The translations under genes and the position numbers were made by a program. A DNA stretch of 64,000 nt. Source: Candidatus Dormiibacterota bacterium. GTDB lineage: Bacteria; Chloroflexota; Dormibacteria; Aeolococcales; Aeolococcaceae. Each line of letters opens with the position of its first letter. Positions within the stretch are counted from its first letter, which is position 1. Location of the stretch: assembly GCA_003142035.1 (NCBI GenBank), contig PLOF01000074.1:14917-78916 (forward strand), written 5' to 3'. Below the pieces are notes generated by a model that saw only the letters and a program-made list of their open reading frames with translations, did not search any database and was not told the origin of the DNA. Positions 43,176 to 51,687 of this stretch are shown piece by piece.

Positions 43176-44056
43176 CGGGTCACCATGGTGCCGACGCCCT
43201 TCTCGGTGAGCAGCTCCAGTAGCAGAGAGTGGGAGACGCGGCCGTCGATGATGTGCGAGGCCGTGACCGTGTCGAGGGCGCGCAGCGCCGCGCGCACCTT
43301 GGGGATCATGCCGCCGTGGATGGCGCCGCTCTCGATCAACCGGTCGGCGGCCGCCGCGTCCAGAGCGCTGATCAGCTCCCCATCCGCATCGCGCACGCCC
43401 TCCACATCGGTGAGCAGCACCAGCTTGGTCGCCTTGAGCGCGATGGCCAGCTCGGCGGCCACCGTGTCGGCGTTGACGTTGTAGGCGTCGCCGTCGACAC
43501 CCAGGCCGATGGAGGCGATCACCGGGATGCGCCCCTGGTCGAGCACGGAGACGATCGGCTCGGCGTTGACCTGGTCGACCTCGCCGACGAAGCCGAGATC
43601 CTGACCGTTTTCGGGGCCACGCGGGCGGACCAGCAGGGTGGGACCGTCCTCGCCGCTCATCCCCACCGCCTGGCCGCCGAGCCGGTGGATGCGGCTCACC
43701 AACTCGGGGCCGATCTTGCCGGTGAGCACCATCTTCACCACCTCCATGGTGGCTCCGTCGGTGACCCGCAACCCGTTGACGAACCTCGGCTCGATGCCAA
43801 GGCGCTTCTGCCACGAGGAGATCTCGGGGCCGCCGCCGTGGACCAGCACGGGGCGCATGCCGACGAAGCGGAGCAGCACCACGTCCTGGAGAAAGGCGTC
43901 GACATCCTCGCCGATCGCCGCTCCGCCGAGCTTGATCACCAGGGTGTGGCCGGAGAAGCGCCGGATGTAGGGAAGCGCCTCGACGAGCACCTCGGCCCGC
44001 CGGATCCGCTCCTCCATGGTCTCGACTTGGGTGGTCATGGAGATCTCCGTGCTCAT
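43172..44056 (-). CDS. argB: Acetylglutamate kinase
   Basis: Amino-acid kinase of 294 residues phosphorylating N-acetylglutamate. TLVIKLGGAAI, VLVHGGGPEI and the C-terminal VNADTVAAELA and GGMIPKV motifs are intact. An N-terminal helix of about 25 residues (EERIRRAEVLVEALPYIRRF) is the type linked to hexamer formation and arginine feedback inhibition. Start ATG 44056 overlaps argJ by ATGA. Confidence 0.95.
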   Translation of the reverse strand: MSTEISMTTQVETMEERIRRAEVLVEALPYIRRFSGHTLVIKLGGAAIGEDVDAFLQDVVLLRFVGMRPVLVHGGGPEISSWQKRLGIEPRFVNGLRVTDGATMEVVKMVLTGKIGPELVSRIHRLGGQAVGMSGEDGPTLLVRPRGPENGQDLGFVGEVDQVNAEPIVSVLDQGRIPVIASIGLGVDGDAYNVNADTVAAELAIALKATKLVLLTDVEGVRDADGELISALDAAAADRLIESGAIHGGMIPKVRAALRALDTVTASHIIDGRVSHSLLLELLTEKGVGTMVTR

Positions 44057-45339
44057 GTGGTGTACTCCGCATTGATCCGCACGTAGCCGGCGGTCAGGTC
44101 GCATCCCCAGGCGTGGCCGCGCCCGTCACCGGCACCGAGATCGATGTCGATCTCGCTCCGGGGCTCGCGCAGCGCAGCGACGACCGGGCTCAGGTCGGTG
44201 TCGAGGGGCGCCCCGTGCTCGAAGACGGTGGTGCCCGCGAAGGTCACCCGGACCCGGTCGAGGCTGAAATGGGCCCCGCTCCGGCCCAGCGCCGCGACGA
44301 TCCGTCCCCAGTTGGGATCGGCTCCGTGGACGGCCGTCTTGACGAGCGGGGAGACGGCCACGGTGCGGGCGGCAAGGCGGGCCTCGGCGTCGTCGCGACC
44401 GCCGGCGACGGTCACCCGGAAGTGCTTGGTGGCGCCCTCCGCGTCGGCGACCACCTGCTCCGCCAGCGACTCGCAGACGCCCAGGAAGGCGTCGCGAAGA
44501 GCCGCGAAGCCGGCTCCGCCCGGCACCAGCGCCGGCCCGCCCGCGGCGCCGTTGGCCAGCGCGAAGAGGGTGTCGTTGGTAGAGGTGTCACCGTCGACGG
44601 TGATCGAGTTGAAGCTGGATTCGGCGACCTCGGTAAGCAGCGCCTGGAGGTCCGGGGCGGCGACGTCCGCGTCGGTCGTGACCAGGGCGAGCAGGGTCGC
44701 CATGTCGGGGTGGATCATCCCGGCGCCCTTCGCCATCCCGCCCACCCGCTGCTCCACGCCGTCGACGGTGAAAGTGGCGTTCGCCATCTTGGGGACGGTG
44801 TCGGTGGTCATGATCGCCCGGGCGGCCAGCTCACCGGCCTCCCTGCTCTGGCTGCGCGCGGCAGCGCGGAGACCGTCGGCGACCCGCTCCATGGGCAGCG
44901 GACGGCCGATCACGCCGGTGCTGCAGACCAGCACCTCGACGGGATCGCGGCCCAGAGCTCCGGCGGTGAGCGCGCACATCCGGAGCGCATCGCGCAACCC
45001 CTGGGCGCCCGTGCAGGCATTGGCATTGCCGGCGTTGGCGACGACGGCGTGGATCGGGGTTCCGCGGCGCAGGGTGAGCTGGGAGATGACCACCGGCGCG
45101 GCCTTGACCAGGTTCCGGGTGAAGACGCCGGCGCCCGCGCAGGGGCGATCGCTCAGGACCACCGCGATGTCGGCGCGCGTCATGTCGCCGTCGCCGCGGA
45201 TGCCGGCCGCGGCGGTGCCAGCGCTGAAGCCGCGCGGCGTGCAGACGCCGACGCCCACCGCGACATCCGCCGCGGAGGCGTCCGTATCGGAGGCGCCCGT
45301 CTCGGAGGCTTCCGTCTCGGAGGTGCCGGTCTGGGTCAT
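44053..45339 (-). CDS. argJ: Bifunctional ornithine acetyltransferase/N-acetylglutamate synthase
   Basis: ArgJ of 428 residues, which recycles the acetyl group from acetylornithine to glutamate. It self-cleaves before the nucleophilic Thr in KGAGMIHPDMATLLALV to make alpha and beta chains. An unusual N-terminal extension of about 25 residues is made of Ser/Glu/Thr/Ala pentapeptides encoded by four 15-bp repeats. Start ATG 45339 overlaps the argC stop by ATGA. Mono- or bifunctional activity cannot be told from sequence. Confidence 0.93.
   Translation of the reverse strand: MTQTGTSETEASETGASDTDASAADVAVGVGVCTPRGFSAGTAAAGIRGDGDMTRADIAVVLSDRPCAGAGVFTRNLVKAAPVVISQLTLRRGTPIHAVVANAGNANACTGAQGLRDALRMCALTAGALGRDPVEVLVCSTGVIGRPLPMERVADGLRAAARSQSREAGELAARAIMTTDTVPKMANATFTVDGVEQRVGGMAKGAGMIHPDMATLLALVTTDADVAAPDLQALLTEVAESSFNSITVDGDTSTNDTLFALANGAAGGPALVPGGAGFAALRDAFLGVCESLAEQVVADAEGATKHFRVTVAGGRDDAEARLAARTVAVSPLVKTAVHGADPNWGRIVAALGRSGAHFSLDRVRVTFAGTTVFEHGAPLDTDLSPVVAALREPRSEIDIDLGAGDGRGHAWGCDLTAGYVRINAEYTT
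45273..45332. repeat. Four 15-bp tandem repeats inside the argJ 5' end
   Basis: Units starting CGGAGG at 45273, 45288, 45303 and 45318 are each 15 bp, so copy-number changes keep the reading frame. They encode the Ser-Glu/Asp-Thr-x-Ala-like repeats at the N-terminus of ArgJ. Confidence 0.75.
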
Positions 45340-46358
45340 GGCCACTGCGACGACACCGGCAACCCGGTGGTCTCGCCCAGCCCAAAGCGGATGTTGACCG
45401 CCTGGACCGCCTGCCCGGCGCCGCCCTTTACCAGGTTGTCCTCCGCGACCGTGACCACCGCGACCCCGTCCTGGTCCGTGACGTTGACCGCGGCCGTGTT
45501 GCTCCCGGTCACCGACTTGGTCGCCGGAGACACCTCGTCATAGCGGAGGAAGGGGTTGGCCGCGCAGAGGCCGCGCATCAGCTCGGCGACGTCGGCGACG
45601 CGGCGCCCGGCGACCGGATGGAGGTAGGTGGTGGCCAGGATGCCCCGGGTCATGGGGATGAGGTGGGGCACGAAGGTCAGCCGCACCGCGCGGCCGGCCG
45701 CCGCGTTGAGCTCCTGGATCATCTCGGCCTTGTGGCGGTGGCCGTCCACACCGTAGGCCCTGACCGATTCGTTCACCTCCGAGAAGTGGAAACCCAGCGA
45801 TGGTGAACGGCCCCCGCCGCTCGCACCGCTCTTGGCGTCGATCACCACGTCGGGCTCCACCAGCCCCTCCCGCAGCGCGGGGAGGCTGCTGAGCAGGCTG
45901 GCGGTCGGGTAGCAACCCGGGATGGCCAGCAGGTCGGAGGCGGCAATGGCCTCGCGGTGGAATTCGACCAAGGAGTACACCGCCTGCTTGCAGAGGTCCG
46001 GGGCGGGATGTTCGAGCCCGTACCAACGCGCGTAGGCAGCGGGATCGGTGAGCCGGAAGTCGGCGCTCATGTCGACCACCACGCGGCCGGCGTCGAGCCA
46101 CTCCCGGGCGTGGGCGGCGGCCACCGTGTGAGGCAGGGCGGCGAACACCACCTCCGCGTCGCCGACGTCCATCCCGCCCTCCACCTGGAGGCTGATCCGG
46201 CTGCCCGGGACGGCGGCGGCGAAGGGCTTGCCGGCGGAGCTGCGGCCGAGCAGGCGCGTGAGCTCGATGGCGGGATGGCGGTCGAGGATCTCGACGCACT
46301 GGGCGCCGATGTAGCCGGTGGCGCCGCAGACCGCGGCACGGATCACAGAGGCGGGCAT
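45336..46358 (-). CDS. argC: N-acetyl-gamma-glutamyl-phosphate reductase
   Basis: NADPH-dependent reductase of 340 residues and first gene of the arginine operon. The Rossmann motif VCGATGYIGAQ is near the N-terminus, and the catalytic Cys is in AIPGCYPTAS. The start is ATG 46358; the track's 13 extra residues cover the promoter. TATAAT ends 9 bp before the ATG, so the mRNA should be nearly leaderless. Expression should be repressed by ArgR through the ARG box. Confidence 0.95.
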   Translation of the reverse strand: MPASVIRAAVCGATGYIGAQCVEILDRHPAIELTRLLGRSSAGKPFAAAVPGSRISLQVEGGMDVGDAEVVFAALPHTVAAAHAREWLDAGRVVVDMSADFRLTDPAAYARWYGLEHPAPDLCKQAVYSLVEFHREAIAASDLLAIPGCYPTASLLSSLPALREGLVEPDVVIDAKSGASGGGRSPSLGFHFSEVNESVRAYGVDGHRHKAEMIQELNAAAGRAVRLTFVPHLIPMTRGILATTYLHPVAGRRVADVAELMRGLCAANPFLRYDEVSPATKSVTGSNTAAVNVTDQDGVAVVTVAEDNLVKGGAGQAVQAVNIRFGLGETTGLPVSSQWP

Positions 46359-46367
46359 GGCCGGTGG

Positions 46368-46397
46368 ATTATACGTGTCCGGTGCATGTTTATGCAA
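46368..46397 (-). promoter_or_regulatory. Arginine operon promoter
   Basis: On the minus strand, TTGCAT (46397-46392), an 18-bp spacer and a consensus TATAAT (46373-46368), then 9 bp to the argC ATG. The -35 lies within the ARG box. Confidence 0.75.
46383..46396. promoter_or_regulatory. ARG box (ArgR operator)
   Basis: TGCAT-GTTT-ATGCA is a perfect 5-4-5 inverted repeat that fits the ARG-box pattern of two half-sites around an AT-rich centre. It overlaps the -35 and part of the spacer, so ArgR-arginine binding would block RNA polymerase. Confidence 0.75.
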
Positions 46398-46531
46398 CCG
46401 TGGTCCGGCGGCCTCCCGCCCCGGCCCCGGGCGAGTCGGGTTCCTCTCTGCAGGGGCACCACAAAGGACAGCACGTGCCCTGGGCCGTCTCCGTCAGGTT
46501 GCCCGTACCGCCCCCGCGTCGCCGGCCTGGG

Positions 46532-48421
46532 TCACCTCGTCGGGGCGAGGCCGGAGTGGCCGGCGGCGGGGAGCCCACGGGCGCCGAGCAGCCGGTGGCG
46601 CGCCCGCTCGATGTTGACGGCCGCGCCGATCAGGGCCAGGTGGGTGAAGGCCTGCGGGTAGTTGCCGAGCAGCTCCCCGGTCGCGCCGTCCGCCTCCTCG
46701 GCCATCAGCCCGAGTGGCGATCCGAAGGCGAGCAGCCGCTCGAAGCGACGCTGGGCCTGCTCCACCTCGCCGATGTGGGCGAGGGCGTCGGCCAGCCAGA
46801 AGGAGCACATCAGGAATCCCCCCTCCGCGCCGTGCTCGATGCCGTCGTCGGTCTCCTCGGGGCGGTAGCGGCTGACCAGCGCTCCCTGACCAAGGTGGCG
46901 GGCGACCGCCCGCACCGTGCTCACGATGCGCGGGTCGCGATCCTCGAGGAAGCGCACCTGGCCGGCCCGGAGCAAGGCGGCGTCGACGGTCCTTCCCCCC
47001 AGTGTCTGGGTGAAGCTGCGCAGCCGCCGGCTGTACCCCTCCGCGGTCACCCGCCGGTGGATCGCCCGGCGCGCCTCCTCCCAGCGCTCGCGATCGCAGC
47101 TCAGTCCAAAGCGCTCGGCGAGCCGCAGGCCCCGGTCGACGGCGACCCAGCACATCACCTTGCTGTAGGTGTAGTGGAGCACCCGGCCTCGACTCTCCCA
47201 GATGGAGGCGTCGGGCAGCTGCCAGCACTCGATGGCCATGTCGACCACGGCGTGCAGCTCCTTCCAGAGCGTCTGGCTGATCTCGCCGCCAAAGCGGGCG
47301 TAGAGGTAGGCGCTGTCCAGCAGCTCGCCGTAGACGTCGAGCTGGAGCTGGTCGACGGCACCGTTGCCGATCCGGACCGGCGCCGACCTCCGGTACCCGG
47401 ACCAATGGCCGAGCACCTCCTCGGCGACCCGGGTGCCGCCGTCGACCCGGTAGAGGTTCTGGAACCTGCCGCCCTCGCCGATACCGGTGGTGCGCAGCCA
47501 GCCGAAGAAGCCATCGGCCTCCTCGTGGAGGCCGAGCTGAAAGAGGCCGAAGAGGGTGAGGGAGGCGTCCCGCAGCCAGGTGAAGCGGTAGTCCCAGTTT
47601 CGCCGGCCCCCGATCGCCTCGGGAAGTGAGGCGGTGGGCGCGGCCACGATGGCGCCGGTCGGCGCGTAGATCATCAGCTTGAGGGCGAGCGCCGAGCGCC
47701 AGACCGCCTCGGGATAGGCTCCGGCGTAGCGGACCTTCCCGATCCAGTGCCACCAGTAAGCCTGGGTCTCGCGCAGCAGACCGAGCGCCCGCTCCACCGT
47801 CCAGGCGCTCTCCGAGGTGGTGCAGTCCCCGCTGTCATGCTGGCAGCGGAGGGAGAGGGCGACCGCATCGCCCGCATGGAGCGTGAAGCCGCTGGTGGCA
47901 CCGCGGATCTCGGCCGTCGACACGACACAGAAATGGAGGCCACCCACGTCACCGTGGAAACGCCTGCTCTCGGCCTGGAACTCGGCAGGGGAGCGACCGT
48001 AGTCGGGCCGGGGAGCGATCCGGTGCTCCATGCTCACGCTGCCGGTCAGGCAGTCCACGATGCGGACGATCCGCGGGCGGCGGTGAGGACGCGCGTGGTG
48101 CCCGATGGTCTCCTGGTCAACCGGCATGAAGTCGACCACCTGGACCGTGCCGGTGGGCGTGGAGAAGATGGTCCGGAGGATGTTGGTGCGGTCGTCGTAG
48201 CGCTGCTCGGCCCGGTGCGCGCCCCGCGGCCGGAGCTGCCAGTGCCCACCATCGCGCGCGTCGAGGATGCGGCCGAAGAGCGACGGCGAGTCGAAGCGGG
48301 GCAGGCAGCACCAATCGATGCTGCCGTCGACACCGACCAGCGCGGCGCTGCGGCAGTCGCCGATCAGCCCGTAGGCCCCGATGGGGAGGTAACCGCCGGT
48401 CCTGCCCACCCCCTGGATCAT
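46532..48421 (-). CDS. Glycoside hydrolase family 15 protein (glucoamylase/trehalase-like)
   Basis: Cytoplasmic GH15 protein of 629 residues; no signal peptide. An N-terminal beta-sandwich (about 1-240, GGYLPIGAYGLIGDCRSAALV) precedes the (alpha/alpha)6 barrel with NWDYRFTWLRDASLTL and SKVMCWVAVDRGLRLAE. Relatives hydrolyse terminal alpha-glucosidic bonds in maltodextrins or trehalose. The ATG at 48421 overlaps the hisI stop by 4 bp, so it is the last gene of the histidine operon, an odd place for a carbohydrate enzyme. The track's 188-residue extension is a shadow of hisI and hisF. Confidence 0.87.
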   Translation of the reverse strand: MIQGVGRTGGYLPIGAYGLIGDCRSAALVGVDGSIDWCCLPRFDSPSLFGRILDARDGGHWQLRPRGAHRAEQRYDDRTNILRTIFSTPTGTVQVVDFMPVDQETIGHHARPHRRPRIVRIVDCLTGSVSMEHRIAPRPDYGRSPAEFQAESRRFHGDVGGLHFCVVSTAEIRGATSGFTLHAGDAVALSLRCQHDSGDCTTSESAWTVERALGLLRETQAYWWHWIGKVRYAGAYPEAVWRSALALKLMIYAPTGAIVAAPTASLPEAIGGRRNWDYRFTWLRDASLTLFGLFQLGLHEEADGFFGWLRTTGIGEGGRFQNLYRVDGGTRVAEEVLGHWSGYRRSAPVRIGNGAVDQLQLDVYGELLDSAYLYARFGGEISQTLWKELHAVVDMAIECWQLPDASIWESRGRVLHYTYSKVMCWVAVDRGLRLAERFGLSCDRERWEEARRAIHRRVTAEGYSRRLRSFTQTLGGRTVDAALLRAGQVRFLEDRDPRIVSTVRAVARHLGQGALVSRYRPEETDDGIEHGAEGGFLMCSFWLADALAHIGEVEQAQRRFERLLAFGSPLGLMAEEADGATGELLGNYPQAFTHLALIGAAVNIERARHRLLGARGLPAAGHSGLAPTR

Positions 48422-48864
48422 GGTGCGGCAGGCTCCGGTCCGTACCGTGCAGCAGGGGCCCCCACGCCGCCCGCGGCGGGGGGAGGCGCGACGAAGCAGG
48501 ATCGGGCACCGGTGTGGCAGGCCGGGCCGGCGGGCTCGACCAGCAGCAGCACGGCGTCGCCATCGCAGTCCAGCCGGACCTGGATGATGCGCATGCTGTT
48601 GCCGCTCGTCTCGCCCTTTTGCCAGAGACGCTCCCGGCTCCGGCTCCAGAAGGTGGCCCGCCGGGTGACCAACGTGGCCTCGTAGGCCTCGCGGTTCATG
48701 TGGGCGACCATCAGCACCTCGGCGGTGTCCACGTCCTGGACGACGGCGGTGACCAGCCCGCGGCTGAAGTCGGGGCTGCGCCCCTCCGGTGCGGCGACCA
48801 GGGGCAGCACCGAGGCAACCGGCTCTCCGGGGGGCGAGAGGGCGTCGCGGTCTGCATCGTTCAC
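48418..48864 (-). CDS. hisI: Phosphoribosyl-AMP cyclohydrolase
   Basis: Third enzyme of histidine synthesis, 148 residues, opening the purine ring of PR-AMP. The metal and substrate motifs [36 protein letters not shown] and [12 protein letters not shown] are intact. It is not fused to a HisE domain, and hisE is absent from the window. GTG 48864 overlaps the hisF stop (GTGA); the longer track ORF is an extension into hisF. Confidence 0.92.
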   Translation of the reverse strand: MNDADRDALSPPGEPVASVLPLVAAPEGRSPDFSRGLVTAVVQDVDTAEVLMVAHMNREAYEATLVTRRATFWSRSRERLWQKGETSGNSMRIIQVRLDCDGDAVLLLVEPAGPACHTGARSCFVAPPPAAGGVGAPAARYGPEPAAP

Positions 48865-49619
48865 AACCGCACCTCGATCCCGTGCTCGCGCAGGTAGGCC
48901 TTGGTCTGGGGGATGGGGTGGATGCCGTCGTGGAAGATGGAGGCCGCCAGGGCGGCATCCGCGCCCCCCTCGTCGAGCACCGCACGCAGGTGCTCGGGCT
49001 CCCCCGCCCCCCCGCTCGCGATCACCGGGATGGTGAGCCGGTCGGAGACCGTCCGGGTGAGCAGGAGGTCGTAACCGTCCTGGGTGCCGTCCCGATCCAT
49101 GCTCGTCAGCAGGATCTCGCCGGCGCCCCTTTCGGCGGCCTCCTGCGCCCAGGCGAGCGCGTCCAGCCCGGTGTCGCGGCGACCGCCGTGGGAGAAGACA
49201 TGCCAGCCATCGCCCTCGCGGCGGGCATCCACCGCGACCACGATGCATTGCACCCCGAAGCGCTCGGCTGCCTCACCGATGAGCTCGGGACGGGCCAGCG
49301 CCGCCGTGTTGAGCGACACTTTGTCCGCACCGCTGCGCAGCATCCGGTCGATGTCATCGAGCCCGCGCAGCCCACCTCCCACGGTGAGCGGGATGAAGAC
49401 GGAGTCGGCGGTGCGGCGCACCGCGTCGAGGAGAATCTCCCGAGCGTCGCTGCTCGCGGTGATATCGAGGAACACCAGCTCATCGGCGGATTCGGCGTCG
49501 TACCGCGCCGCCAGCTCGGCGGGGTCGCCGGCGTCGCGGAGGTTGACGAAGTTGACCCCCTTGACCACGCGACCGTGATCGACGTCGAGGCAGGGGATGA
49601 TCCGCTTGGCCAGGGTCAT
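48861..49619 (-). CDS. hisF: Imidazole glycerol phosphate synthase, cyclase subunit
   Basis: TIM-barrel cyclase subunit, 252 residues, which with HisH makes IGP and AICAR. The N-terminal [16 protein letters not shown] with the catalytic Asp, and the second catalytic Asp in [12 protein letters not shown], are present. ATGA overlap with hisA; GTGA overlap with hisI. Confidence 0.95.
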   Translation of the reverse strand: MTLAKRIIPCLDVDHGRVVKGVNFVNLRDAGDPAELAARYDAESADELVFLDITASSDAREILLDAVRRTADSVFIPLTVGGGLRGLDDIDRMLRSGADKVSLNTAALARPELIGEAAERFGVQCIVVAVDARREGDGWHVFSHGGRRDTGLDALAWAQEAAERGAGEILLTSMDRDGTQDGYDLLLTRTVSDRLTIPVIASGGAGEPEHLRAVLDEGGADAALAASIFHDGIHPIPQTKAYLREHGIEVRL

Positions 49620-50341
49620 CGTGGGAACCGCATCATGGCGGCGCGCAGGTCGAAGCTGCCCTCGTACATGGCGCGCCCCACGATGGCGCCGGCAGCTCCG
49701 GCCTCGGCGCAGCGGGCGATGTCGTCGACCGTGCTGATCCCTCCGCTCGCGATCACCGGTCCCGGAAACACCCGCACCGCCTCCTCGAGCCCGGCGAGGT
49801 CGGGGCCGCTCAACATCCCGTCGAGAGCCACGTCGGTCCGGACCAGGCCGCCGAGCGGCCAGACCGCCCAGCGTTCCAGGTGGGTGGCGGCGCTTCCCGC
49901 GCCCTCGGTCCAGCCCTCGGCCTGGGCGACGTCGCCGCGCACATCAAGGGCGACCAGGCAGCGCCCCGGCAGGGCGGCGCAGATCGCCTCGGCGGCCTCG
50001 GGCTCGCGCACCGCCACGCTCCCCAGCACGACGAAGGTCGCCCCGGCGGCCAGCCATCGCTCCGCCGCCGCCAGGGTGCGGACGCCCCCTCCCACCTCGA
50101 TCTCGACACCACCCTGCCGGGCCACCTCCAGCACGCCGCGGACCGCGGCGGCGGAGTCCGCGTCCGCGGTCCCCCGGGCGGCGTCGAGGTCCACGAGGTG
50201 GATGCGGTGGGCGCCACTCTCGATCAGCCGCCGGGCGACCCCGGCGGGATCCTTCTCGTAGACCTGCTCTCGGTTGTAGTCGCCCTGGATGAGACGGACG
50301 CAGCGGCCCCCTCGGATGTCGATGGCAGGGATGACGATCAC
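49616..50341 (-). CDS. hisA: ProFAR isomerase
   Basis: HisA of 241 residues, isomerising ProFAR to PRFAR in a TIM barrel. Catalytic Asp residues are in [15 protein letters not shown] and RTDVALDGM. The gene is bracketed by 4-bp overlaps with hisH and hisF. A dual role as PriA (TrpF activity) is possible in high-GC lineages but cannot be decided here. Confidence 0.94.
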   Translation of the reverse strand: MIVIPAIDIRGGRCVRLIQGDYNREQVYEKDPAGVARRLIESGAHRIHLVDLDAARGTADADSAAAVRGVLEVARQGGVEIEVGGGVRTLAAAERWLAAGATFVVLGSVAVREPEAAEAICAALPGRCLVALDVRGDVAQAEGWTEGAGSAATHLERWAVWPLGGLVRTDVALDGMLSGPDLAGLEEAVRVFPGPVIASGGISTVDDIARCAEAGAAGAIVGRAMYEGSFDLRAAMMRFPR

Positions 50342-50985
50342 GGCAGCGACGGCTCAGCCGGCCTCCGCTCACCCATCGAGGCGGCCACCAGGTTGGCGTA
50401 GATGCGCAGCCCGGCCGGGCCGCTCTTCTCGGGGTGGAACTGGGTGCCCGTCACCACTCCCCGCTCGCAGATGGCGACGATCTCGCCGCCGTAGTCCACG
50501 GTGGCGACCACGTCCGCGGGGTCGGCATCAGCCGCGTAGGAGTGGACGAAATAGCACCGGGTGCCCTCCTCGACCCCCTCGGTGAGCACGGCGGGCCGGC
50601 GCAACCGGAGAGAGTTCCAGCCCATGTGCGGCACCTTGAGCGGAGGTGTCGCCGCAATGCGGCGCACCCGCCCGGCGAGGAGGCCGAGCCCGGTGCCGCC
50701 CTCCCCCTCCTCGCTCGAATCGAAGAGCAACTGGAAGCCGAGGCAGACCCCGAGGACGGGGCGGCCGCGACCGGCCGCCTCCCTCACGGCGTCACCCAGC
50801 CCGGAGCCCAGCAGCAGGGCCGCCGCCGGAGCGAAGGCGCCGACACCGGGCAGCACCACCCCGTCGCTGCCGGCGACGACCCGCGGATCCGGGGTGATCA
50901 CCGCCTCTGCACCGGCACGCGCCAGCGCCCGCTCGACACTGCGCAGGTTGCCGACCCCGTAGTCGACGATCGCGATCCGTGGCAT
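50338..50985 (-). CDS. hisH: Imidazole glycerol phosphate synthase, glutamine amidotransferase subunit
   Basis: Class I glutamine amidotransferase, 215 residues, providing ammonia to HisF. The nucleophile is in GVCLGFQLLF, and the catalytic His-Glu pair in GTQFHPEKSG. ATG 50985 (MPRIAIVDYGVGN) is chosen over the longer ORF starting at 51063. A 93-bp gap separates it from hisB, the only sizeable gap in the operon. Confidence 0.94.
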   Translation of the reverse strand: MPRIAIVDYGVGNLRSVERALARAGAEAVITPDPRVVAGSDGVVLPGVGAFAPAAALLLGSGLGDAVREAAGRGRPVLGVCLGFQLLFDSSEEGEGGTGLGLLAGRVRRIAATPPLKVPHMGWNSLRLRRPAVLTEGVEEGTRCYFVHSYAADADPADVVATVDYGGEIVAICERGVVTGTQFHPEKSGPAGLRIYANLVAASMGERRPAEPSLP

Positions 50986-51078
50986 CAGGGAGCCGCCTCG
51001 GTGAAGCACCGCGAGCACCGGCTCCGCGGCATCAGGGGACCCGCACCATGGGGGACGCGTCACGCCCGTCTCGGAGCA

Positions 51079-51687
51079 TCAGAGCACTCCCTTGGTGGAG
51101 GGCACCCCACGCCCGACCACCGTCAGCGCATCGCGGGTGGCCAGCCCCAGGGCCTTGAAGGCGGCCTCGGCGACATGGTGGAGGTTGACCCCCCGGATCA
51201 GGTCGACATGGAGGCTGATCCCCGCAGATTGGGCCAGCCCCTGCACGAACTCGTGGAGGACGGTCACATCGAAGTCGTTGATGCGTCCTTTGAGGGCGCT
51301 CATCTCCCACTCCAGGTGGGGGCGGTTGGAGAAGTCCAGGACGCAGCGGACCAGCGACTCGTCGAGGGGCGCGTAGGCGTGGCCGAAGCGCCGGATGCCG
51401 GCGCGGTCGCCGAGGGCCCGGCTGATCGCCGCGCCCAGGGCCAGCCCGCAATCCTCCACCAGGTGGTGGGCATCGACGTCGATATCGCCGGAGCCGTGGA
51501 GCCGGACATCCATGCCGCTGTATTTGACGAAGGATTCGAGCATGTGGCGGAAGAAGGGCAGGGGAACGTCGATGTCGGCCACCCCGCCGCCGTCGATCTC
51601 GACGTCGACCTGGATGCGCGTCTCCTTGGTGACCCGCGCCTCGGTCGCGGTCCGCCGCGACGCCGGGCCTGGGCTGCTCTCACTCAT
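51079..51687 (-). CDS. hisB: Imidazoleglycerol-phosphate dehydratase
   Basis: Monofunctional IGP dehydratase of 202 residues (no phosphatase domain). The manganese motifs FFRHMLESF, DAHHLVEDCG and NLHHVAEAAFKALG are complete. The start overlaps the hisD stop by 4 bp. In many high-GC his operons hisC lies between hisD and hisB, but here the two are directly fused by overlap. Confidence 0.95.
   Translation of the reverse strand: MSESSPGPASRRTATEARVTKETRIQVDVEIDGGGVADIDVPLPFFRHMLESFVKYSGMDVRLHGSGDIDVDAHHLVEDCGLALGAAISRALGDRAGIRRFGHAYAPLDESLVRCVLDFSNRPHLEWEMSALKGRINDFDVTVLHEFVQGLAQSAGISLHVDLIRGVNLHHVAEAAFKALGLATRDALTVVGRGVPSTKGVL

Noticed and set aside
43176-44072. N-terminal extension of the argD ORF (track start 44072)
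   Set aside because: It runs through argB in another frame; the GTGA junction at 43175 marks the real start.
48422-48985. N-terminal extension of the GH15 ORF
   Set aside because: Overlaps hisI and the 3' end of hisF out of frame; a GH15 N-terminus begins at 48421.
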